From: WLMZ01 sp031410915 | GTDB lineage: Bacteria; Actinomycetota; Acidimicrobiia; Acidimicrobiales; Ilumatobacteraceae | Direction: 5' to 3' | DNA length: 64,000 bases | Assembly: GCA_031410915.1 (NCBI GenBank) | Contig: JANNZY010000081.1 | Location: forward strand, 59,687 to 123,686 | Shown here: piece by piece, positions 43,148-51,957 of the stretch | How the letters are laid out: every line of letters starts with the position of its first letter | Position numbering within the stretch: the first letter of the stretch is position 1 | Notes under the pieces: model-generated | Told to the model about the DNA's origin: nothing | The model's database searches: none | What the model saw: the letters and a program-made list of their open reading frames with translations, nothing else | Position numbers and translations under genes: made by a program

Positions 43148-46100
43148 TTCGTCCGGACGCCCGATCGGGCGCGAGATCACGGCCCGTGCGCGTCCGCAAC
43201 TGTCGCTCGTCCGCCCGCTCGATCATCCCCGACCGGGGCAACTGCTGCGTGCCTCGCGTGGATTCGTGATGCGCCTCGGCCTGTCGCAACAGAACCGGGC
43301 TCTGCTCGCCGACACGACCTCGGTCCGGCCGCCGATCGACTACTGGCCGTGGCCCGAGACCGGGTCCGACGCAGCCGCCATCTCGTCGCGCGCGAAGCCG
43401 GTTGTCGTTGTCGCGGCCACACCGGCCGAGCCGCCGCGCAAGGTCGATCCACTGGTCGACGCGCTGCGCCGCAAGCTGCTCCAGGCGAAGACGCCGAGCC
43501 CAGCGGCGGCTGTTGCGTCCGCGCCCGCTTCCGCTGCGGTCTCAGGCGATGCCGAAGCTGCGCTGGCTGCAGCGGCGACGACGATGGTGTCGGTGCAGCG
43601 TGTCGTTCGTCGCGGGTTGCCGCTGACGCCACGGCGATTCGGCCGCACGTGGGCTGGGCCGGCAACGTCGCCGGGAGGCGTCGCGAACAATGCGGCACCG
43701 CAGGTCGCCACCACGGTGGCACCCACACGCTTCGGCGGGCAGTCGGCCACCGATCTCCCTGATGTCGCTGCATCGGGCATCCTCGACAGTGGCGGCGGCG
43801 GGGCGGCCGTGGGCCGCCAGCCGTCGAGTGGGGGGCGACCGCGCCCGTCGATGGACGACGCGGAGGGCTTGCGTCGCAAGCTGGACCGCAGCACGGTGCC
43901 GAACGCATCAGGGCCAGGGCCAGCACGCGTCGTGCCGGCCGACGACGACTGGGCGATGCCGAAACCGCGAGAGCGATCCGCGTCGGCCGCCGCAACGTCG
44001 TCTGCACCCGGGTCCGGATCGCCGTTGCGCCGCGCTGTCGTGCGCGCCGGTGAGCGCGTTCCGGAGCCGCAGCCCGCTCCTTCGGCGGCCGCGACGTCGT
44101 CTGCACCCTCGTCGGGATCGCCGTTGGGCCGTGCTGAGGTGCGCGCCGGTGAGCGCATTCCGGAGCCGCAGCCCGGTCCTGCGCCGGGTCGGGCATCGGT
44201 GGCGACGCTGGAGCGCCCGCGCCTCACCGGCGGGTTGCTTCCCGACGCAGCGCACCCGATCACCGGAAACGGGCGCGCTGCGCTCGCCGGCGCGCCGACG
44301 ACAACACAGATCGTCGCCGAATCGCAGGTCCCGGGAGGCTCGATGATCCAGCGCGAGGCCGATGCCACGCCTGGAGCAGATGCGGTCGTGATGCCGCCGC
44401 GCGGCGCGGCCCTCGCCGGCGACCCACTGGTCGTGGCGCCGGCCGGCGCACTCGCCCCCGCGGCCGCTGCTCGCGCCGATCCGGTCGAACCTGGCTTGCT
44501 GCGCCGGGCCGCATCGGCACCGTTGCCGCGCAGTGCGCACGTCGATCGCGATTTGGCACCACCGCCCGGAGCGGCTACTCGTGCTCGCGCCACGCCGCTG
44601 CGTACCTCGGCAGTCGGTGTGTTGCGACGGTCCACGACGCCGACGGGCATCGCCGAGCGTTCCGTGGTGGCTGGCCCCATCCTGCTCCGCCGCAGTGGGA
44701 GGGCGGACGCCGGCCCACTCCTGGAGAGCGCGACCTTCATGCGCTCGCTGCGACCACACGGCGCGTGGAACGCCCCCTCGACGGCGATGCCCGTCGCGCC
44801 CGGCCTGCCCGCTTCGGCACGTCGGATTGCACCGACTTCCTCGCAGAGCGTTGCCACCGAACCTGCGGCCGGGCGGATCACGCCAGCGACGATCGCCAGT
44901 GCCGGTCGCCAGCGCCTCGCGAGCATCGGACGCGCTGTCGTCATTCAGCGCAGGTCGACACCGACCACCGCCACCGTCCCTGCGCCCGCCGCTGCGGCCG
45001 CATCGCTGGCCGACCTCGACACGCTGCTCAGCCAGATCGAGGCGATGGGTGGCTGGGACTCGCTGCTCGACGAACTCGGTGTCGTTGCTCCCTCCCCGTC
45101 GTCGGTCGCTGCGTTCGCGCGGGCGGGCGCACCGGACCTCGGCCCGGCGTCGCTGCGTGACGAGCTCGGTGTTGTCGTTCCCTCGCCGTCGTCGGTCGCT
45201 GCGTTCGCGCGGGCGGGCGCACCGGATCTCGGCCCGGCGTTGCTGCGTGATCAGTTCGGTGTCGTCGCTGCCGCAACATCCGCAGCCACCGTCGTCGCCC
45301 GCGAGTTCACCGTCGAGGAGCGCGGCTCGCCGGCGGCGCGTGCCCGGCTGTTGGACGACCTCGCGGCGGCCGGCCCGACGTCACGCGACCGCGCTGCGGT
45401 GCTGCGGCGCTCACCGATGGATGAACAGCCTGTTCGACGCGCTGGTGCTCTCGCCCGACATGGAGACGACCGCACGCCGACCGGTCCGCGCCAACTGTCC
45501 GACGAGCTCGGCATCGTCGCCCCGGCCGCCTTCGTCCGCGAGACACCGGAGTCCTGGGCACCACTGCCGTGGGTGCCGGCCGGTCCGGGCTCGCTGTTCT
45601 CCACCGCGCGCGGCGCGCCGGCGTTGCTCCAGCGGCCGCGGTTGCAACGATCGGCGACCACGTCCGATCCCGCTGCCGCCGCATCCACTCCAAATCCAAA
45701 TCCAACTCCAACGGCATCGTCCGAGCTCGATCTCAGCGAGCGGTTCATGGCCGAGCTCGGGCGGCATCGCCAGGAGCGGGCGCGGCCATTGCCGGTGCAG
45801 TTCCGCGCGATCGCCGATGTGATCGTGGCCGACCGCACACCCCGCTTGTCGACCAGTCTGGCGTCGCGCCAGGCGCTCGCCGCCGTCGACAAGGTTGCCG
45901 CCACCACGGGCGATGTCATCCACCTCGCGCGTGTGCCGTCAGCCGGCACGCCGAGTGACGGGCTGACCGGCATCATCGCCCACGAACTGACCCACGTTGC
46001 CAACCCGTCCCCAGCGCCACGGTTCTTCGACGACGATCGGCACAGCGCCGAAGAACGTCGGGCCACCGAGGTGGGCGAGATCATGCGATCGACCCGGTTG

Positions 46101-46493
46101 CGGCCCGTTGCCGCGCCGCGGCCGTCGAGAGGAGCCCCGATGTCCATCACCACCGATTTCGACGACGCGACGGAGAGCATCCGTCGCCGCGTTGCGGCGT
46201 CCAACTCGTCGGGATCATCGAACGACGGCTCGGACACGATCCAGCGCAAGTTCAGCGGATCGATGGGCGGTCATCGCGCCCGACCGAGCAACGCGAGCGA
46301 GACCACCACAGCGACCACGAACACGATCAGCCAGGCCGAGCCGTCGACACGTGCCGCGCCGACAGGATCGATCTCGCGCACCGAGTTCCGCAAGCTGCTC
46401 CGCGAGAACTTCGACACCGTGGTGGAGTTGCTCGAGGACCGTCTCATCGCCGATCTCGAACGCCGCGGCGGGCGCTACCGGAGGGACTTCTGA
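43122..46493 (+). CDS. Large DUF4157 (eCIS-associated metallopeptidase-like) protein
   Basis: A 1,123-residue, Ala/Pro/Arg-rich, largely disordered protein. Its recognisable domain is DUF4157 near residues 890-960, with the zinc motif HELTH in GIIAHELTHVANPSP (954-958). DUF4157 is strongly tied to eCIS clusters, where it occurs in cargo or cargo-handling proteins. The last 35 residues (FRKLLRENFDTVVELLEDRL then IADLERRGGRYRRDF) form a conserved amphipathic end that is common in CIS-linked proteins. The middle contains two sets of internal repeats. GGAG precedes the ATG at 43122, which overlaps the third tube gene. No signal peptide is present, so it works in the cytoplasm or is carried by the particle. 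Whether it is a protease, a scaffold or the payload is open. Confidence 0.82.
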   Translation: MGSPPRTSDSSGRPIGREITARARPQLSLVRPLDHPRPGQLLRASRGFVMRLGLSQQNRALLADTTSVRPPIDYWPWPETGSDAAAISSRAKPVVVVAATPAEPPRKVDPLVDALRRKLLQAKTPSPAAAVASAPASAAVSGDAEAALAAAATTMVSVQRVVRRGLPLTPRRFGRTWAGPATSPGGVANNAAPQVATTVAPTRFGGQSATDLPDVAASGILDSGGGGAAVGRQPSSGGRPRPSMDDAEGLRRKLDRSTVPNASGPGPARVVPADDDWAMPKPRERSASAAATSSAPGSGSPLRRAVVRAGERVPEPQPAPSAAATSSAPSSGSPLGRAEVRAGERIPEPQPGPAPGRASVATLERPRLTGGLLPDAAHPITGNGRAALAGAPTTTQIVAESQVPGGSMIQREADATPGADAVVMPPRGAALAGDPLVVAPAGALAPAAAARADPVEPGLLRRAASAPLPRSAHVDRDLAPPPGAATRARATPLRTSAVGVLRRSTTPTGIAERSVVAGPILLRRSGRADAGPLLESATFMRSLRPHGAWNAPSTAMPVAPGLPASARRIAPTSSQSVATEPAAGRITPATIASAGRQRLASIGRAVVIQRRSTPTTATVPAPAAAAASLADLDTLLSQIEAMGGWDSLLDELGVVAPSPSSVAAFARAGAPDLGPASLRDELGVVVPSPSSVAAFARAGAPDLGPALLRDQFGVVAAATSAATVVAREFTVEERGSPAARARLLDDLAAAGPTSRDRAAVLRRSPMDEQPVRRAGALARHGDDRTPTGPRQLSDELGIVAPAAFVRETPESWAPLPWVPAGPGSLFSTARGAPALLQRPRLQRSATTSDPAAAASTPNPNPTPTASSELDLSERFMAELGRHRQERARPLPVQFRAIADVIVADRTPRLSTSLASRQALAAVDKVAATTGDVIHLARVPSAGTPSDGLTGIIAHELTHVANPSPAPRFFDDDRHSAEERRATEVGEIMRSTRLRPVAAPRPSRGAPMSITTDFDDATESIRRRVAASNSSGSSNDGSDTIQRKFSGSMGGHRARPSNASETTTATTNTISQAEPSTRAAPTGSISRTEFRKLLRENFDTVVELLEDRLIADLERRGGRYRRDF
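43983..44180 (+). repeat. Two 99-base direct repeats in the DUF4157 gene
   Basis: Copies start at 43983 and 44082. Each encodes a 33-residue unit of the form SAAATSSAP-SGSPL-RA-VRAGER-PEPQP. They are highly similar at the DNA level, indicating recent duplication. Confidence 0.85.
45061..45265 (+). repeat. Two complete and one partial 90-base direct repeats in the DUF4157 gene
   Basis: Units start at 45061, 45151 and 45241 (the last is partial). Each encodes a 30-residue unit around DELGVVAPSPSSVAAFARAG followed by APDLGPA. A looser copy of the DELGIVAPAA type recurs near 45500. The first two copies are almost identical in DNA. Confidence 0.85.
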
Positions 46494-47161
46494 TGGCCGC
46501 CCCCACGCAACTCCAGAAGGCGTTCATCGAGACCGAGTCGGGCGCCCGCATCGACTGCATGTTCAACCCTTCGAAGTTCTCGTTCTCGACCTCGAATCGC
46601 TGGGAGTCCGATTCGATCCCGGGGCGCGGCGCGCCGACGAAGCGCTTCGCCGGCGGGGACGGTGGCTCGTTCAGCCTCAGCCTCGTGTTCGACACCACCG
46701 GCGACGGCACGTCGGTGACGACGCACACCAACAAGCTGCTCGTGCTGATGAAGGTGGACACCTCACTCGCCGGCTACGACGCTGCGCGCAACAACGGCCG
46801 GCCGCCGTGGGTCAAGTTCCGTTGGGGCACGCAGATCCACACGTTCAAATCGATCATCAAGTCGATGGACATCTCGTTCACGTACTTCTCGAGCGACGGC
46901 ATGCCGCTGCGGGCCAACGTCGAGATGAGTCTCGAGCAGTACGAGCCGGACGATACCTGGGCTCGCCAGAACCCGACTTCGGGCACGCCGAACCCGAACC
47001 GCACCCATCAGGTGCGCGTCGGCGACACCCTCGATCGCGTCGCCGCGCAGTACTACGGCGACTCCACCAAGTGGCGCAACATCGCCTCGATCAACGGCAT
47101 CACCGACCCGCTTGCGATCCGCCCCGGCCAGCTCCTGTCGATCCCCGAGCGGGGGGACTGA
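46493..47161 (+). CDS. LysM-containing CIS baseplate/tube-connecting protein
   Basis: A 222-residue protein. The N-terminal 165 residues are of the CIS tube-associated type (IDCMFNPSKFSFSTSNRWES, FSLSLVFDTTGDGTSV, VKFRWGTQIHTFKSIIKSMD). Residues about 172-219 are a LysM module (HQVRVGDTLDRVAAQYYGDS, NIASINGITDPLAIRPGQLL). By position it corresponds to T4 gp53/Afp7-like baseplate proteins, whose LysM is structural rather than wall-binding. The ATG shares one base with the stop of the DUF4157 gene. Confidence 0.92.
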   Translation: MAAPTQLQKAFIETESGARIDCMFNPSKFSFSTSNRWESDSIPGRGAPTKRFAGGDGGSFSLSLVFDTTGDGTSVTTHTNKLLVLMKVDTSLAGYDAARNNGRPPWVKFRWGTQIHTFKSIIKSMDISFTYFSSDGMPLRANVEMSLEQYEPDDTWARQNPTSGTPNPNRTHQVRVGDTLDRVAAQYYGDSTKWRNIASINGITDPLAIRPGQLLSIPERGD

Positions 47162-47162
47162 C

Positions 47163-49007
47163 ATGACCGACGTTCGTATAGGTCGTGCGCAGTCGCTGCC
47201 GGGTAATCCGCTGTTGAAGTTCGACGGGCTTGCTGCGACGGAATCGCTGTACGTCGACATGGTGGACATGCGTGTCGAGCAGTCGCTCGGCGTACCGGGC
47301 CGGCTGTTCCTGCGCTTCCACGACGACGAACTCGCGTTGATCGGCGGCAACCAGTTCGCGATCGGCGCGACGGTGGATGTCTCGTTCCCGAAGGCACAGG
47401 GCCAGGGCACCGTGATGACCCCGGTCTTCAGCGGCGAGATCACGTCCGTCGGACTCGACTACCTGGAGTCGTCGGTCGAGACCATCGTCGAGGCCCAGGA
47501 CAAGAGCCACCGCCTCGCGTACGGCTCGAAGATCCGCACGTTCAAGAACATGAAGTACAGCGATGTGATCGCCAAGATCTGCCAAGAGACCGGCGTCCAG
47601 TCGACGATCAGCTCGCCACGGCTGACCGGATCGCAGTTCAAGTACCTGATCCAGACCGGCTCGAACGCCGACTTCTTCCGCCAGATCGCCGACGCGACGG
47701 GTACCGAGTGGTCGATGGTCGCGGGCACCGTCGTCTTCGGTGATCGTTCCGAGAGCGTGGTCGCGACGTTGAAGGCCGGGGAGGACTTGCGACGGTTCCG
47801 CGCCCGGTTCACGAGCAGTGGCACCGGTGCCTCGGTCGAGGTGCGCGGCTGGGATTCCAGCACCAAACGGGCCATCGTCGGCACGGATGCGGGCACGGTC
47901 GGTGGCAGGTTCACGGGGGCGACCACGAACGGTGGTCTGTCGGCGATGCGCAGCAAGGCGAAGTCGTTCGCCGATGGCGCAAAGTACATCAACGGTTCGT
48001 CGGCACCGCTGTCCAAAGCGGAGGCCGACGCCATCGCCGAGGGTTTGGCGATGCGCCAGGCGTCGCAGCAGATGACCGCGCGTGGCGAGTCGCTCGGCGC
48101 TCCGGAGATCGCGCCGGGCAAGTACGTGCAGATCGACAACATCGGCCCGAAGCTGTCCGGCAAGTACTACGTCACGTCCGCCGAGCACACGTTCAACGGT
48201 GAGGACGGTTTCGTCACGCGCTTCAACGTCGGCGGGCTGCAGAACACCGAGATCGTCGACCTGCTCGGTGGCGGGACGTCCGGTGTCTACGGTCCGTGGG
48301 CCGCAGCGGGCCTGGTCGTCGGTGTCGTCACCAACAACTGGGACGAGGAAGCGAAGCACCGGGTCAAGGTCAAGTTCCCGACGCTCACCGACACCGACGA
48401 GAGCGAGTGGGCGCGCGTGCTCACCCTGTCCGGTGGCGGCGCATTCGGTATCCAGTTCTGGCCGGAGATCAACGACGAGGTCCTCGTCGGCTTCGAGCAG
48501 GGCGACCTGCGCCGCCCGGTCGTGCTCGGCGCGTTGTGGGGTGGTGTCGACAAGCCGCCGCTGTCGGCCAAGGCCGACTTCTTGGCCAGTGACGGCAAGG
48601 TGACCCAGCGTGTCATCCGCAGCCGCAGCGGTCATGTCGTCGAGTTCAACGACAACGACGTCAAGGCCAAGAGCAGCATCAAGATCATGCACAAAGACGG
48701 CAAGACGTACATGAACCTGAACGACGAGAAGTTCGAGATCTGGGTCAACGCGAGCAACCCGCTGCACCTCAAGTCGGGCACCGCTGAGATCGAGTTGAAG
48801 AACGGTGCGATCAAGATCACTGCGGACACGATCGAGATGACCGCGAACAAGACGGCAACCATCTCGGCCAACCAGAAGCTGGTGGCCAAGGGAACCAACG
48901 TCGAGGTCAACGGGTCCGTCGGTGTGAAGATCGGTGCCGGCGCCAAGACGGAGATCTCCGGGTCCGCCGGAGTCGACATCAAGGGAGCGATGGTGAAGAT
49001 CAACTGA
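47163..49007 (+). CDS. VgrG-like spike/hub protein
   Basis: A 614-residue spike. The N-terminal gp27-like hub (LFLRFHDDELALIGGNQFAI, YSDVIAKICQETGVQSTISS, FFRQIADATGTEWSMVAG) runs to about residue 380. An OB-fold gp5-like domain follows (VVGVVTNNWDEEAKHRVKVK, DESEWARVLTLSGGGAFGI, QGDLRRPVVLGALWGG). The C-terminal beta-helix has short repeats such as IELKNGAIKITADTIEMTAN and ends in NGSVGVKIGAGAKTEI. The ATG at 47163 lies 1 base after the upstream stop. The DUF4280 protein probably caps it. Confidence 0.95.
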   Translation: MTDVRIGRAQSLPGNPLLKFDGLAATESLYVDMVDMRVEQSLGVPGRLFLRFHDDELALIGGNQFAIGATVDVSFPKAQGQGTVMTPVFSGEITSVGLDYLESSVETIVEAQDKSHRLAYGSKIRTFKNMKYSDVIAKICQETGVQSTISSPRLTGSQFKYLIQTGSNADFFRQIADATGTEWSMVAGTVVFGDRSESVVATLKAGEDLRRFRARFTSSGTGASVEVRGWDSSTKRAIVGTDAGTVGGRFTGATTNGGLSAMRSKAKSFADGAKYINGSSAPLSKAEADAIAEGLAMRQASQQMTARGESLGAPEIAPGKYVQIDNIGPKLSGKYYVTSAEHTFNGEDGFVTRFNVGGLQNTEIVDLLGGGTSGVYGPWAAAGLVVGVVTNNWDEEAKHRVKVKFPTLTDTDESEWARVLTLSGGGAFGIQFWPEINDEVLVGFEQGDLRRPVVLGALWGGVDKPPLSAKADFLASDGKVTQRVIRSRSGHVVEFNDNDVKAKSSIKIMHKDGKTYMNLNDEKFEIWVNASNPLHLKSGTAEIELKNGAIKITADTIEMTANKTATISANQKLVAKGTNVEVNGSVGVKIGAGAKTEISGSAGVDIKGAMVKIN

Positions 49008-49438
49008 TGACCGACTCCGCCGCAACTTCGGCTGCCGCAGCCAACTTCATCGGCCGCGGGATCATGTTCCCGATGCGCGTCGACCAATCCGGCGCGATCG
49101 CGTTCACGAGCGGTGCGTCCGACATCGACGCGTCGCTGCGGATGGTGCTGATCACCGCGCCCGGCGAACGTTTGATGCGTCCCCAGTTCGGTTGCAAGAT
49201 CTGGGATCTGCTGTTCGAGCCGGTGAACGCGAACACGATCGGTCTGATGGCGTCCGCAGTCCGCGATGCCGTCGCCCAATGGGAGCCACGAGTGACGTTG
49301 GAGGACGTGGACATCGAGCCCGACCCGAACGACCGTGCGCGCGTCCTGATCCAGATGAGATACCGGGTGCGGACCACGAACGACGTGCGCAACCTGGTCT
49401 ATCCGTTCTACGTGATCCCGCAGGAGGGCGACGCATGA
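49007..49438 (+). CDS. Baseplate wedge protein (gp25-like)
   Basis: A 143-residue gp25/lysozyme-like baseplate protein with LRMVLITAPGERLMRPQFGC, KIWDLLFEPVNANTIGLMAS and AVAQWEPRVTLEDVDIEPDP, which is the family core. It links sheath and baseplate in all contractile systems. Its start and stop codons overlap both neighbours. Confidence 0.94.
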   Translation: MTDSAATSAAAANFIGRGIMFPMRVDQSGAIAFTSGASDIDASLRMVLITAPGERLMRPQFGCKIWDLLFEPVNANTIGLMASAVRDAVAQWEPRVTLEDVDIEPDPNDRARVLIQMRYRVRTTNDVRNLVYPFYVIPQEGDA

Positions 49439-51369
49439 CACTGCCGGTCACCAACCTCGACGATCGTTCGTTCCAAGACATCGTCGACGAAGCCAAACGC
49501 CTCATCCCCACGTTCTGTCCGGAATGGACGAACCACAACCTGTCCGACCCCGGCGTGGCGCTGATCGAGTTGTTCGCATGGATGACGGAGATGACCCTGT
49601 TCCGGCTCAACCAGGTGCCGGACGTGTTCTACACGCGCATGTTGAACCTGCTCGGATTCGAACCCTTCCCGGCCACTGCGGCACGCGTCGACCTCACGTT
49701 CTGGTTGACGGCCCCCGTCACCGAGATTGCCTCGGTGCCGGTCGGCACCGAAGTCGCGACGGTCGGCGACGTCGGCGAGACGCGGGTGTTCACCACGCTC
49801 GAGCAGCTCGACATCACTGCGCCGAAGTTGATCGCGTCGCTGACATCGGCGGGCTCGGACTCCTACATCGACACGTGGGACGATCTCGTCATCGATCGTC
49901 GATCGGTGACGTGTTTCCCGACCATCACCCCGGGCGACTGCTTCTACCTCGGCTTTCAGTCGTCGCTCGCCGGCAATGCGGTCCGGCTGCAGATCGAGGC
50001 AACGGTTGAAGGCATCGGCGTCATTCCCGACCGCCCGCCGCTGCGCTGGGAGATCTGGCAAGGCGAGGGTTGGATTCCTGCCAAGCCCTACGGCGACACG
50101 ACCGGCGGTCTGAACCGCAACGGATCGATCACGCTGCTGGTGCCGAACCAGCACGAGCCGCTCACCCTCGGCGGGCGACGCGCGTTCTGGCTGCGAGCCA
50201 AGCTCTTGGTGCCCGAACCCGGCCAGCCCACATACCGGGCCTCGCCGCAGATCAGCTCCATCGCGGCGACGTCCATCGGTGGCACGGTTCGCGCCGAGCA
50301 CAGTGAAGTCATCGGCCGCACCGTGCTCGGCGTCAGCACCGGCAAGCCGGACCAGGTGTTCGTCGTGCAACGCACGCCCGTGCTGCCACGTCAGCAGGGC
50401 GAGACGGTCACGGTCACCGTCGAGAACCAGATCCAGGAGTGGATCGAGGTCGAGGACTTTGCCAAGACCAAGTCCGACGATCGCCACTTCGTGTGGAACT
50501 CGACGACTGGGGAGATCTCGTTCGGCCCGCTGATCCGCTACCCGAACGGCAGCACTCGTCAACATGGCGCAGTGCCGCCCGAGGGTGCGCTGATCGTGGC
50601 CACCGGCTACCGCTGCGGTGGCGGCGCGTCGGGCAACGTCGGCACCGGAACGCTGCGCGGGCTGCGGACCACCATCCCGTACGTGGCCGGTGTCGAGAAC
50701 CTGTCCCCGGCCGCCGGCGGCGTTGACGCCGAGACCGTGCCGAATGCGAAGAAGCGCGGCCCGCAATCGCTGCGCACCGGCGGGCGGGCAGTCACGTCGG
50801 AAGACTTCGAGCGCGTCGCCGGCGAAGCCGATCCGTCGATCGCGCGTGTGCGCTGCCTTCCGCCGCTGAAGCCTGGTCAGCCGATCCGGCTGCTGCTCGT
50901 GCCTGCGGTGAGCCGTCGTCCCGAGCAGTTGCAGCTCGACGACTTCGCGCTGCCCGACGACATGTCGGCGCGCGTGCGCGAGCATCTCGACGAGCGACGC
51001 ATCCTCGGCACCACGATCGAGATCGGCACGCCGTACTACCAGGGCGTCACGGTCGCCACGCTGCTGACGGCACGCCCCGGACGGCCGAGCACGCTCGTGC
51101 GTGATCGTGCGCTGGGCGCGCTGTACCACTACCTCAACCCGGTCACGGGTGGACCGGACGGCAACGGCTGGGGCTTCGATTCCGATCTCAACTCGGCGTC
51201 GGTCTACCAACTGCTCGAGGCGATCGAGGGCGTCGAGCGTGTCGACGAGGTGCTGTTCTTCGAGTACGACCTACGCAACCACGAGCGCATCGGTTACGGC
51301 AAGGACCTCGTCAAGCTGGACCGCGATTCGCTGTTCCTGAGCGCCAACCACCAGGTGGTGGTGCGATGA
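49435..51369 (+). CDS. Baseplate J-like wedge protein
   Basis: A 644-residue baseplate protein of the J/gp6 family. The N-terminus is LDDRSFQDIVDEAKRLIPTF followed by CPEWTNHNLSDPGVALIELF. Later conserved pieces are GGNVGTG-like GGGASGNVGTGTLRGLRTTI, GGRAVTSEDFERVAGEADPS and YHYLNPVTGGPDGNGWGF. The length is close to that of other eCIS J proteins. The start ATG overlaps the gp25 stop (ATGA); the frame is open further upstream within gp25. Confidence 0.93.
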   Translation: MTLPVTNLDDRSFQDIVDEAKRLIPTFCPEWTNHNLSDPGVALIELFAWMTEMTLFRLNQVPDVFYTRMLNLLGFEPFPATAARVDLTFWLTAPVTEIASVPVGTEVATVGDVGETRVFTTLEQLDITAPKLIASLTSAGSDSYIDTWDDLVIDRRSVTCFPTITPGDCFYLGFQSSLAGNAVRLQIEATVEGIGVIPDRPPLRWEIWQGEGWIPAKPYGDTTGGLNRNGSITLLVPNQHEPLTLGGRRAFWLRAKLLVPEPGQPTYRASPQISSIAATSIGGTVRAEHSEVIGRTVLGVSTGKPDQVFVVQRTPVLPRQQGETVTVTVENQIQEWIEVEDFAKTKSDDRHFVWNSTTGEISFGPLIRYPNGSTRQHGAVPPEGALIVATGYRCGGGASGNVGTGTLRGLRTTIPYVAGVENLSPAAGGVDAETVPNAKKRGPQSLRTGGRAVTSEDFERVAGEADPSIARVRCLPPLKPGQPIRLLLVPAVSRRPEQLQLDDFALPDDMSARVREHLDERRILGTTIEIGTPYYQGVTVATLLTARPGRPSTLVRDRALGALYHYLNPVTGGPDGNGWGFDSDLNSASVYQLLEAIEGVERVDEVLFFEYDLRNHERIGYGKDLVKLDRDSLFLSANHQVVVR

Positions 51370-51944
51370 CGCCGCAACGCCGCCGCGACGACTGGCTGCT
51401 CCACCAGTTGCCCGTTGGGATGGTCGAAGACGACTTCCTGGCCCGCTTCCTGCGCATCTTCCAGACCGTCGCCGATACCGAACTGCACCAGATCGACACG
51501 TTGCAGCACATGTTCGACCCCGCAGTCGCGCCGGACCCGATGGTGCGCCTGATGGGCGAGTGGATCGGCATCAACTGGGTGGATTCGTCGTTGCCCGACG
51601 AGCTGCAGCGGCGCATCGTGCGCGAGTACTCCGAGCTCGTTCAGTGGCGCGGGACGGCTCGCGGGCTGCGCCAACTGCTGGAGCTGATCAGCCTGTCGCC
51701 GGCCGTCGTCCACGACAGCGGCGGCGTGTACGCCGACGGCGAGGCACCACCGAACGCGCCACACGTGCGGCTGTACGTCGAGCGCTCGGGCTGGGCCACC
51801 GAGAACGACCTGTTGCGCATCGTGCGCGCCGAACTGCCGGCGAGCATGACGTTCGAATTGCACGTCGGGGCACGCCAGATCTGGCCGCCGCAGCCCGACG
51901 GTGGCGGCGGTGCCGACGAACCGATCCTCGTCGAGGTGTCGTGA
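51366..51944 (+). CDS. Phage tail protein I-like baseplate protein
   Basis: A 192-residue protein with WLLHQLPVGMVEDDFLARFL, LHQIDTLQHMFDPAVAPDPM, VRLMGEWIGINWVDSSLPDE and YSELVQWRGTARGLRQLLEL, the pattern of gpI-type tail proteins in eCIS and phage (W-RGT turn). It contributes to the baseplate periphery where fibres usually attach. The start overlaps the J stop as ATGA. Confidence 0.9.
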   Translation: MTPQRRRDDWLLHQLPVGMVEDDFLARFLRIFQTVADTELHQIDTLQHMFDPAVAPDPMVRLMGEWIGINWVDSSLPDELQRRIVREYSELVQWRGTARGLRQLLELISLSPAVVHDSGGVYADGEAPPNAPHVRLYVERSGWATENDLLRIVRAELPASMTFELHVGARQIWPPQPDGGGGADEPILVEVS

Positions 51945-51957
51945 TGGGAGTGAGCTG

